Below, piece by piece: positions 16,499-24,285 of a stretch of DNA of 51,942 bases. The position numbers and the translations under genes are program-made. The stretch spans positions 1 to 51,942 of the forward strand of contig VXMD01000005.1 of the NCBI GenBank assembly GCA_009841255.1, given 5' to 3'. Origin of the DNA: Candidatus Poribacteria bacterium (GTDB lineage: Bacteria > Poribacteria > WGA-4E > WGA-3G). The notes below the pieces were generated by a model, which saw only the letters and a program-made list of their open reading frames with translations, was not told the origin of the DNA and searched no databases. Position 1 is the first letter of the stretch, and every line of letters begins with the position of its first letter.

Positions 16499-19459
16499 AT
16501 GCCGAATCAACACGAAACGACGATTACAAATCACTTGGTGAATATTCTACGAAACATGCGCCATGGATGGGAAGTCGAAACGGCTGTTCATGCTTTCATC
16601 AAAGGTAACAGCGAACTTGATGCCATTGTGATCGAACGGGGTAGAGAACCCATCGGTATAGAAGCCAAATTCGCTACTACCACTAATGCTAAAAACCTTA
16701 TCAAACAAGCCGAAATAAGACTCGTTTATGAACTTGAAGCAGAATACTATACCTCAGCGAAAACCCTCAACAATGTTATGGCAATTCTATATCCCGACCG
16801 TTTTAAGACGATGCCAGGACGGGACATCACTCCACAACTCCATGAGGCGGACGATCTGCAGTATAAACTCGTCAGTACTTTCGGGAATACTGTTGGACAC
16901 TTCCCAGAAAACGGGTGGGCAACCGGGACCGTGGGCGATATCGCCAACGCGCTTCACGTTGGTGCAATACCCAATTCTCAACTGGAACAAGCAGCGGAGG
17001 ACATGGAACTTAGTATCAACAGAGTAGCTTCTCTACTTGAAAACGCTATCACTGAACACCGTGCCATCGGGATGAAAATTGAGACGATTCTGCACCAAGA
17101 AGTTTTCTCTAAGGATGAAAATGACGAAGAAGAAGAACTCAATACACAAACCCTCCGCATGGCGGCACTAATTATTACCGATGCCTTCGTTTTCCAAAGC
17201 TCCCTTGCAGGTAAAGCAGAAATGACATCCGTCCGTTCACTCCGTCAACTCCTACCTACAATTGATTACGCCGATGTTATCGCGGACTGGAATATTATCC
17301 TCAAGGTCAACTACCGTCCCATCTTTGAAGATGCCCGCGAGCTCGTTAAGGCACTTGCAACGGACGACAGACTGGTTAAACATATTTTAAAATTCCTATG
17401 TGAGGCAGCCAAGGACCTCATTGACACGGGCATCGCGCAGATTCACGAACTCGCTGGCATAGTTTTCCAAAAATTAATCACTGATAGGAAATACGTCAAG
17501 GCGAACTACACGTTGCCAGAGAGCGCGATACTGTTATCAACCCTCGTGATGCCTGAACTGCCGAAAGGTAAACTTCCGAAAGTAGCGGATTTTGCTTGTG
17601 GAACTGGTGCACTTCTCAACGGTGTATACCAACGCATCTTGTCTCTATATGAACAGCAAGGTGGAAATGGCAGAGATATTCACCAGGAAATGTTGGAGAA
17701 TAACATCGGCGGTGCAGACATTATGCCGAATGCTACACATTTAACGGCAGCAGCCCTCGCAAGCACACATGCGGATATTAAACTTACTGATACGCGTATC
17801 CTCACCGCGCCTTACGGGCTTATGGATGGCGGTAGTTATGCAATCGGTTCATTGGAATTACTCGATGATGTGTCACTATTTGACACCGATGCAGAACAAA
17901 TCGGTGGTGAGGAAAACAGGATAGTTAAACTCCAACAAGCCTTCCAGCACGGAGCCTTTGACATTGTCATACAGAATCCACCTTTTACGCGGCCTGGGGC
18001 AGACAGCAACACTGGCACCCCGAAGTCTACATTTCAAGGAATTGAGCGTCCCGAAGAAGACCAAAAAATGATGCAGGCGACGCTGAAGTCTAAAGATAGG
18101 AGAGTAACCAAAGCAACTACTGACTTCGCGCCTAATTTCGTTGACGTAGCAGACAAGAAACTTAAGCACGGCGGCACTATGGGGTTCATCCTACTATTAA
18201 CGGTGCTGAGGTCCCCCATTACACAAGGAATTAGAGATATGTGGGCAACCAAATATCACAACGTCGTCGTGATAACTATGGCACAAACTGGTGCTACCGA
18301 TTGTGCGTTTTCCGCTGACACAGAAAAGGCGGAATGCATTGTTGTAGCGACGAAGGGAGTAGGAGATGATACAGGGCGAGGCCGATTCGTCTGTTTGAAA
18401 CAAAGACCTCAAAGCGCACTCGAAGCCATGGAAGTCGCAAATCAGATATCTCGAAACAGCAGCACGCGGAAACTCGAAGATGCTCCCAATGGTGGCGGTA
18501 TTATCCCCATAGGAGACACAAACAGTGGACAAATGTTAGACTGTCCTATCAAGGATGGTGTCGCATGGGTTGCAACACGGACGCGATCAATGGCATTGCT
18601 ACAGAGTGCACACAAACTTACTATCGGAAAGTTACATCTTCCTATGGAAAGAGAACCTATCCCTATTGACATTTGTCAAGTACAAGATATCGCAAAAGTT
18701 GGATCCGCTGATTCTTACAGAGAAAAGGACGGTCCATTTATCATGGTAGAAGGCTGTGAACCCAATAGCGATGGCTACGATGCATTATGGAAAGTTGACG
18801 CGCCGTTACAACGCTCCATGATTGCCACACCAGACTATAAAGCGATACCCCGTTCAAATGAGAATGCTATGGTTAAACGAGTCTTAGACTGTTTCAGCAA
18901 AACGCATTATCATATTAATCTGAGATTCACCGCAAACTCAATTATATCTTCCTTCACTGAGGATACTTCCATCGGTGTCCGTTCGATGATAAATGTTTTG
19001 CTCAACGATCCGCGGCACGAAATTGCGTGGACCCTGTGGTGTAACTCGACGTTAGGCTTTTTCTGTCACTGGTTACACAGCAGTAAGCAGGATATGGGAC
19101 GCGGGACGCTGCGCCAGCAGACATTAGAGACCCTCCCAACACTGGATGTGCACACCCTCTCTAATAAACAGTTAGCGAATGCTGATATTCTCTTTGAGCG
19201 GTTGAAGTATAAGCGGATGCTACCTGTCAACGAGTGTGACCATGACCCTGTCCGACACGAATTGGATACAGATTTGTTAACAGAGGTGCTTGGTATCAAG
19301 AGTCTCGGTATTCTCACAGCCATGCAGACCTTGCGTGAAATGCTCTGTGCTGAACCGAGTATCCACGGCGGAAAGAAGTCTAAGTGCGATCTTGACGCAG
19401 AACTGGCGAAGATGAAACTGAAGGACCTTCCATTTCCGAGTTGGTATCTTGATGAGTAG
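16499..19459 (+). CDS. Fused restriction endonuclease / N6-adenine DNA methyltransferase (type IIG-like)
   Basis: 986 residues. The N-terminal domain has a PD-(D/E)XK nuclease signature: NSELDAIVIERGREPIGIEAKF, with Asp41, Glu55 and Lys57. After a helical connector, the methyltransferase domain has a leading YTLPESAILLSTLVMP, motif I VADFACGTGAL (near residue 361) and motif IV IQNPPFTRPG (near residue 491). The C-terminal 350 residues should be the target-recognition region (WCNSTLGFFCHWLH, DMGRGTLRQQTLETLPTLD are typical). One polypeptide thus combines cutting, methylating and recognition. It may act alone or with the small upstream protein and the gene downstream. The type IIG label is inference from architecture. 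Confidence 0.85.
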   Translation: MPNQHETTITNHLVNILRNMRHGWEVETAVHAFIKGNSELDAIVIERGREPIGIEAKFATTTNAKNLIKQAEIRLVYELEAEYYTSAKTLNNVMAILYPDRFKTMPGRDITPQLHEADDLQYKLVSTFGNTVGHFPENGWATGTVGDIANALHVGAIPNSQLEQAAEDMELSINRVASLLENAITEHRAIGMKIETILHQEVFSKDENDEEEELNTQTLRMAALIITDAFVFQSSLAGKAEMTSVRSLRQLLPTIDYADVIADWNIILKVNYRPIFEDARELVKALATDDRLVKHILKFLCEAAKDLIDTGIAQIHELAGIVFQKLITDRKYVKANYTLPESAILLSTLVMPELPKGKLPKVADFACGTGALLNGVYQRILSLYEQQGGNGRDIHQEMLENNIGGADIMPNATHLTAAALASTHADIKLTDTRILTAPYGLMDGGSYAIGSLELLDDVSLFDTDAEQIGGEENRIVKLQQAFQHGAFDIVIQNPPFTRPGADSNTGTPKSTFQGIERPEEDQKMMQATLKSKDRRVTKATTDFAPNFVDVADKKLKHGGTMGFILLLTVLRSPITQGIRDMWATKYHNVVVITMAQTGATDCAFSADTEKAECIVVATKGVGDDTGRGRFVCLKQRPQSALEAMEVANQISRNSSTRKLEDAPNGGGIIPIGDTNSGQMLDCPIKDGVAWVATRTRSMALLQSAHKLTIGKLHLPMEREPIPIDICQVQDIAKVGSADSYREKDGPFIMVEGCEPNSDGYDALWKVDAPLQRSMIATPDYKAIPRSNENAMVKRVLDCFSKTHYHINLRFTANSIISSFTEDTSIGVRSMINVLLNDPRHEIAWTLWCNSTLGFFCHWLHSSKQDMGRGTLRQQTLETLPTLDVHTLSNKQLANADILFERLKYKRMLPVNECDHDPVRHELDTDLLTEVLGIKSLGILTAMQTLREMLCAEPSIHGGKKSKCDLDAELAKMKLKDLPFPSWYLDE

Positions 19460-19552
19460 GTCCGCGATGTTCGCAGAAACCCAAGTAGGAAATAGTAGAA
19501 ACCTGTTTAATTTTTTACTATCCACCACAAGTAAACTTGAGGCAAAATTTCC

Positions 19553-20350
19553 ATGAGCAAAGCGTCTGAAAGGTTACGCCGCCGCCGTGAGGCTAAAAAG
19601 CAATTAATCGAGATTAACAAGAATCGCAATAACGTTCTCGTCATTCACTATTCGTGTGAAAGTTTCTATAATCGGCTCGACGGAACGTCTCCACGGATCA
19701 CGTCAATTGCTGTCCGAAATTTAGCAACAGGTCAAACGAAGTCCTTTTCAATTCACCAAATTGCCGAGCGTGACAAAAAACTCTCAATTGAAAGCATTAA
19801 CGTACATTACGATGAACTGGAGAAGAAGATGCTTAAAGAGTTTTACGATTACGCGGAAAAACATAAAAACGATACTTGGCTGCACTGGAACATGCGAAAT
19901 ATTAACTACGGTTTTGCAGCATTGGAGCATCGCTACAAAGTGATCGGTGGTAAACCCTTTGAAATTCATGAATCATGCCGATGCGATTTGTCCTTATTGT
20001 TGGATCAATTGTATGGGGACGATTACATCGAACATCCACATCTTGAAAGTTTGGTCGAAAAAAATTCTCTCACTCACCCAAATTTCCTCAAAGGGCCAGA
20101 CGAAGCTAAAGCGTTTGAAAACAGTGAATACGTAAAACTACATCAATCAACTCTTCGAAAAGTTGACATTATCTCACATATTGCAGATCGGGCAGCTAGC
20201 AGCACACTAAAAACAGACGCAAAACTAACGGGAATCTATGGTAGTTATTTTGTGTTTGTTATAGAAAAGATAAAAGAAAATTGGTTTTTTGTCCTGCTCG
20301 GTATCATTGGATCAGTTTTAAGTATTACTTCGCGGTTTCGCGGCTGTTAG
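19553..20350 (+). CDS. Protein with a degenerate exonuclease-like domain and C-terminal membrane anchor
   Basis: 265 residues, family not firmly recognised. After a basic N-terminus (MSKASERLRRRREAKK) the region 25-175 reads like a DEDD/RNase H-type fold. It has a first strand LVIHYSCESF, a TSIAVRNLATGQTKSFSIH hairpin and an LHWNMRNINYGFAALEHRY block resembling the Exo II motif. The first acidic residue of the DxE motif is replaced (VIHYSCE), so catalysis is uncertain. The last 25 residues contain one membrane segment (WFFVLLGIIGSVLSI) ending SRFRGC. It follows the restriction-modification gene by 93 bp. A membrane-attached C-terminus is reminiscent of abortive-infection effectors, but function is unknown. 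Confidence 0.6.
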   Translation: MSKASERLRRRREAKKQLIEINKNRNNVLVIHYSCESFYNRLDGTSPRITSIAVRNLATGQTKSFSIHQIAERDKKLSIESINVHYDELEKKMLKEFYDYAEKHKNDTWLHWNMRNINYGFAALEHRYKVIGGKPFEIHESCRCDLSLLLDQLYGDDYIEHPHLESLVEKNSLTHPNFLKGPDEAKAFENSEYVKLHQSTLRKVDIISHIADRAASSTLKTDAKLTGIYGSYFVFVIEKIKENWFFVLLGIIGSVLSITSRFRGC

Positions 20351-20471
20351 CAGTTACTCACGGTAGCACGCTAATTCCCACACTTCGGTTGAACGAATGT
20401 TTATAGCACACATACCAAATTTCCGTGTCCCATCAGCAGGCACAAAGTCTATAGTAAAGGCAGACACCGAA

Positions 20472-21308
20472 ATGAATCTTGTTAAACAAGAAGAAGAGGC
20501 AAAAGAATTTCCCATAAGTCAGATTATTCACCAAATATCCGGTGCTCTCGTGGCAGCCTCTATTGGGGATCTTACTGGGATATCCGCAGCAGTTGCTCCG
20601 GTAATTACTCAGTGGGGTTTAGAAAGATTTATTACACCATTGATGAGTGAAAGGCAATCTGCAAGACTGTTTCAATGGGGAAAACAAGCGGCGGAAGGTA
20701 TTGCTCAAAGATTGGCAAATGGTGAAAAATACCGTGAGGATGGGTTCTTTGAGAAAACTCCTACGGATCGATCCAAGATAGATGAAGTCGTGGAATCCAC
20801 CTTGAAAAAAGTAATGGAAACAACAGAAGAACCCAAGATAAAATTTATGGCGAATTTAACTGAGAATGTCCATTTCGATTCAGATTTTGATATAGATACA
20901 TATCACCGTCTTTTAAATTATCTTGAGGAACTCACTTATCGCCAACTCTGCCTAGTAAAATTATTTATGAATTCAGATCAAATTGATTTAGATAATTTCG
21001 GTAACCCAAATATTACCCCAATCTTATCTTCAATTCTCACAGATTGCTTTGAAGTTTGTAACAAAGGCTTCGTAAATTCGAGACATCCCCTTATGGAAAA
21101 GATTAGTGAATTGTATTTAGGCTCCTCTGGGAACTATGTGACTGATAGTGGCAGATCTCCCGAATATTCTGGATTTGCCAACCCCGCAGGCTTTTCCAAT
21201 ATGCTTAGTGAAAACATGGGCAAATTTGCCAACTTGGATCAAATTCCCGATGAACACGTAGACGCGATCCTAAAAGCACTGAAATCAGAACCAAGAGATA
21301 TGCCATAA
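20472..21308 (+). CDS. Uncharacterised protein of the accessory island
   Basis: 278 residues from ATG 20472 (AAAGG about 11 bases upstream). An earlier in-frame ATG at 20397 adds 25 residues with no RBS. I do not recognise the family. Residues about 20-60 form a glycine/alanine-rich hydrophobic helix region (ALVAASIGDLTGISAAVAPVI). The rest is helical and charged (FQWGKQAAEGIAQRLANGEKYREDGFFE; FMANLTENVHFDSDFDIDTYHRLLNYLEELTYRQLCLVKLF). The DNA is more AT-rich than the metabolic genes of the window, consistent with recent acquisition. It lies 121 bp downstream of the anchored exonuclease-like gene. Confidence 0.7.
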   Translation: MNLVKQEEEAKEFPISQIIHQISGALVAASIGDLTGISAAVAPVITQWGLERFITPLMSERQSARLFQWGKQAAEGIAQRLANGEKYREDGFFEKTPTDRSKIDEVVESTLKKVMETTEEPKIKFMANLTENVHFDSDFDIDTYHRLLNYLEELTYRQLCLVKLFMNSDQIDLDNFGNPNITPILSSILTDCFEVCNKGFVNSRHPLMEKISELYLGSSGNYVTDSGRSPEYSGFANPAGFSNMLSENMGKFANLDQIPDEHVDAILKALKSEPRDMP

Positions 21309-21428
21309 TTAGTGGATTATCCAGTAGAAATGTTAAAATTGTCGAATTCAACGTTTCACAGTTCTGTAAAGTTCATATAATTTCGCTTTAGGAGGATGTC
21401 CGAGAAATTCTCTACGCCTATTATTATG

Positions 21429-21641
21429 ACGGCTTGTGCTAATTAACTTTCTGTAGATTTAGATTTCACAGTGTTAACTCTTTGCCATTTGTAATTTGAC
21501 AGTTTCGGTTCATATTCCCCTATTTTTAAACCAAGGTTTCTATATGAGAACAAAGAGGAAATGAAATCAAGGTCGAATTTACAACGAGACCCCAACGACT
21601 GTGAAATTTAACAAAACACATGGTCAATTAGCACAAGGCGT
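21429..21641. repeat. Imperfect inverted repeat flanking an AT-rich non-coding stretch
   Basis: ACGGCTTGTGCTAATT at 21429-21444 is matched by AATTAGCACAAGGCGT at 21626-21641 (15 of 16 in inverse complement), with a TTATTAT extension outside both arms. The 334-bp gap (21309-21643) between the unknown gene and the TIGR04255-like cassette holds no gene I can see. It also carries a shorter TTCACAGT/ACTGTGAA pair. It could be a degenerate miniature transposable element or a joint terminator. Confidence 0.4.
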
Positions 21642-21643
21642 TA

Positions 21644-22108
21644 TTATGGGCTCGGTTCTAAAGTCCATCCGTTTTTAGTAGCAAGTTCAGCAAGTGCGAT
21701 TTGTAGTAGTTTAAATGCATTTCTCTGCTTGCTCTTTGAATCAAAGAATTCGGGCTTTACAACAATTATAGCATGAGCGGGATTTTCGTCCGTCGGATCA
21801 GGGATAACATCTACAGCATGATCAGCTATCACTTCATTCTGATGTCTTGTTTTTACAGCCCCTATCGCGCGGACATCACTCGCTTTAACGCTAACAATCC
21901 CATTCGTCTTAGATAATAGAGCCGAAGTAGGATCGCAACCTTTTAACTTCGCTCTATCTACAGACGGTTTTTTAGAACTATCCCAAAAGGCGTGGTACTC
22001 AATCCTAAGTTTTCCGTCCTGAATAGAATATTCGTTATCTTCCAATTTGCCTCGCACGTTTCGATAGAGTTTTTCATCATCTTGCACGGGCTCTCTGCTA
22101 TTCATCAA
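21644..22108 (-). CDS. Third gene of the TIGR04255-like cassette, unknown function
   Basis: 154 residues, family not recognised. It is soluble with no signal peptide. It contains DGKLRIEYHAFWDSSKKPSVDRAKL and a C-terminal helix FKLLQIALAELATKNGWTLEPSP. Its start overlaps the end of the preceding gene by 11 bp, so translation is probably coupled. Its fixed position behind a TIGR04255-type gene and an NWDG-domain protein implies a joint function for the three. Confidence 0.7.
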   Translation of the reverse strand: MMNSREPVQDDEKLYRNVRGKLEDNEYSIQDGKLRIEYHAFWDSSKKPSVDRAKLKGCDPTSALLSKTNGIVSVKASDVRAIGAVKTRHQNEVIADHAVDVIPDPTDENPAHAIIVVKPEFFDSKSKQRNAFKLLQIALAELATKNGWTLEPSP

Positions 22109-23306
22109 TTAACCATTTCCAAAGCGGTAGATAATGTTCAGGTTTTAGAAAATCTACGTCCATTTCTGTATCAATGTTCGTGCCCCAAACTCTGAAGTAC
22201 TCCGCCTCATGTTCTCCGATTTGAAGGTGTAATTGCTGTTCGTTTTTGTACCATGCTGCGGTTACATTGCCATCTCCATCGCTGGAGATAGACGGAGTAT
22301 CCCAGTGATACCCAGCAGAAATGACAGAATCTAACAATGTTCCCATAACCTCGTTCGCGTGAGCTAGGGTTAAATCGGTTGGTTTTTGTGAGCCGCGTCC
22401 ATCCCAATTATCTTCCCGTTGTGATAGGATGTCAACTTGCTTTGATATTTCAAGTCTTTGCTTTTCGATTTGGGATTTTCGAAGTTGGGTGAAGTCTGTT
22501 ATTGCAGTTCCGGGATCCGCGTGAAGGAGAACTACATCGGCTTCTGATAAGGAAGTCCTTTGAGAAGAAAACGCACGCAGTGAACGGATATCTTCTCTAA
22601 TCCCCACCGGTCCGACAACAAGTTGAGATGACTTAGGTATCCAAATGCGGTCATTAACTCCCGCAGAACTTGGATTTTCTACTTGTCTTTGGAAGTCCGG
22701 CCAGTAGTAAGCTCCTATTTCTGAATGCGCGATAACTACATCGGCTTCTGATAAGAAAGTTCTTTGAGAAGAAAACGCACGCAGTGAACGGATATCTTCT
22801 CTAATCTCCGCCGGTCCGACAACAAGTTGAGATGATTTAGGTTCTGAAAATATAGTACTGGTTTCTGTCTGAACCGAATTTTCTATTTGTCTTTGGAGGT
22901 CTCGCCAGTAATAAGTTCCGATTTCTCGATATGAGAGGACTATGTCTACATCCGATAGTGGGTTCGTAGAAGTACAAAGCAAATATGAACCGCGAATGTA
23001 TCCCTTAATCTCTGATGTTCCGCCAATAAACTGAGGTAATTCAGGTTCTGGAAAGATAGCATCGGCTTCCGGATGACTTGGGTTCACTATATGAGATCGA
23101 AAACCATCCAAGTAGTGATTTTCGGCAAATTCTGCCCCTTGTGCCGTTGGATCAACGGAGTGACGCCATTTGGATATTCCAAAGGATGTATTGATCCGTT
23201 TATGACTCAGATTTTCCCATGGCTCCCCGTAGGGTATCAGTGATGCTCCACTCGAAGATATTCCGCTCAAGTTCTTTGAATAAGTCGCACTTTGTGAAAA
23301 CCTCAT
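22098..23306 (-). CDS. Repeat-containing protein with NWDG-type C-terminal domain, second gene of the cassette
   Basis: 402 residues. The ATG at 23306 has AGGAG six bases upstream, although this places the first 107 bp inside the preceding gene. Residues about 89-262 are three tandem copies of a 55-65-residue module. The core reads SSQLVVGPAEIREDIRSL, then FSSQRTFLSEADVV and EIGAYYWPDFQRQVEN; copy 1 is diverged and copy 3 is truncated. The C-terminal domain (about 272-402) begins DILSQREDNWDGRGSQKP and ends in a Trp-rich tail LPLWKWLIDE. The NWDG domain is seen in many uncharacterised proteins of variable loci. Function unknown. Confidence 0.75.
   Translation of the reverse strand: MRFSQSATYSKNLSGISSSGASLIPYGEPWENLSHKRINTSFGISKWRHSVDPTAQGAEFAENHYLDGFRSHIVNPSHPEADAIFPEPELPQFIGGTSEIKGYIRGSYLLCTSTNPLSDVDIVLSYREIGTYYWRDLQRQIENSVQTETSTIFSEPKSSQLVVGPAEIREDIRSLRAFSSQRTFLSEADVVIAHSEIGAYYWPDFQRQVENPSSAGVNDRIWIPKSSQLVVGPVGIREDIRSLRAFSSQRTSLSEADVVLLHADPGTAITDFTQLRKSQIEKQRLEISKQVDILSQREDNWDGRGSQKPTDLTLAHANEVMGTLLDSVISAGYHWDTPSISSDGDGNVTAAWYKNEQQLHLQIGEHEAEYFRVWGTNIDTEMDVDFLKPEHYLPLWKWLIDE
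22535..22842 (-). repeat. Recent in-gene tandem duplication of about 215 bp
   Basis: The stretch 22535-22632 (from GATAAGGAAGTCC to GATGACTTAGG on the plus strand) recurs at 22750-22842 with only a handful of differences, in the same reading frame. Much of the flanking unit is shared too. This makes modules 2 and 3 of the repeat-containing protein nearly identical at DNA level, while module 1 is clearly older. Confidence 0.8.
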
Positions 23307-23982
23307 CTATTACTCCTACATTACGTTCATAAAAACAATCTATGTCAATTATATACGATCTCTCATTAGTGACCTGCCTGTGTCCAAACCCTCCCGACAC
23401 CTGAGATAAGGTATGAGTCACAGTCGCTCTTATTTCATTGTCATCGAATTGAGACATCGTCTGCAGACTCAAAACATCGCCTGCCATAGGGGTCGCCAAT
23501 ACCGGAAAAATATGTTCAGGGATAAAAGACTCAATATCCACTTGTTGTAAATGGGAAAGAAAGGTTTTATTTGCCATATTTCGGTACATGAGACCAATAC
23601 GAGTAAAGTAGGAAGGTCTGTAGATTTTATGGAATATTCGCAAAACCTTTTCTAATTTTTCTTTAAATTCGCTATAACTGTTGTAATTTCGATGACAACC
23701 TAACGACATAAAATCCTGAGCTAAAGTAACTTCCCAGTCTCTTTGTTCAGTCAGGAAATGGAATAGCCTACCTACATCTAATGCTTGATTAGGTATTATA
23801 CCAGGCAGAATGGGTGGCACACTATGGTTAATTTCCGTGTATCCTTCTGTTCTCATCGCATCCTGAAAAGCAATAGGGGGCTCGTGCTGGATTCTCATGA
23901 TTTCGGGGAAGCGAGCCTGAAAAACGACGTGAAATAGGATATTATGTTTATATTGAACAGGTTCATAGTTCTGAAAGTGCAT
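23200..23982 (-). CDS. TIGR04255-family protein, first gene of the cassette
   Basis: 260 residues from ATG 23982 (MHFQNYEPVQYKHN). GGAGG about 11 bases upstream favours this start over an in-frame ATG at 24000 that overlaps the RBS itself. ILFHVVFQARFPEIMRIQHEPPIAFQDAMR is the typical N-terminal signature of TIGR04255 proteins. The C-terminus IFEWSITDTLRGAMG is also typical. The family is sporadic in bacteria, without a proven function. The 3' end overlaps the next gene by 107 bp in another frame, an extensive and apparently real overlap because that gene's RBS lies inside this one. Confidence 0.8.
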   Translation of the reverse strand: MHFQNYEPVQYKHNILFHVVFQARFPEIMRIQHEPPIAFQDAMRTEGYTEINHSVPPILPGIIPNQALDVGRLFHFLTEQRDWEVTLAQDFMSLGCHRNYNSYSEFKEKLEKVLRIFHKIYRPSYFTRIGLMYRNMANKTFLSHLQQVDIESFIPEHIFPVLATPMAGDVLSLQTMSQFDDNEIRATVTHTLSQVSGGFGHRQVTNERSYIIDIDCFYERNVGVIDEVFTKCDLFKELERNIFEWSITDTLRGAMGKSES

Positions 23983-24217
23983 ATTGCATACAACCTCCAT
24001 AGACTTAGGAAGTATTTTAATATATTATAGAAAAAAAATCAAGGAATTCCTATACGTGTTTTGCCTCCGGCGTGAAGATTTTGTTGAGATAGCCATCCGT
24101 TGGCATATTAGGATAGAGTCTATAACAAAGGCAGTTTCCAGAAGGCTATAGACAATGGCTTTAGGGAAGATGCAAGGTTAGAAACCTCGCTAACGGAAAG
24201 GGGATAATACGCAGAAG

Positions 24218-24250
24218 ACTGACCGCTGACAGCCGAGTGCTGATAGCCAT
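24218..24250. repeat. Heptad-repeat remnant
   Basis: GACTGACCGCTGACAGCCGA followed by GTGCTGATAGCC resembles the TAACTGA/TAACCGA heptad arms seen at 33.0, 35.7, 39.8, 42.9 and 45.9 kb. Here only one arm is present. The rest of the gap 24001-24285 shows no gene. Confidence 0.45.
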
Positions 24251-24285
24251 TAAGAAACCGCACCTACCGTTGTTGGGGAAAGGTG

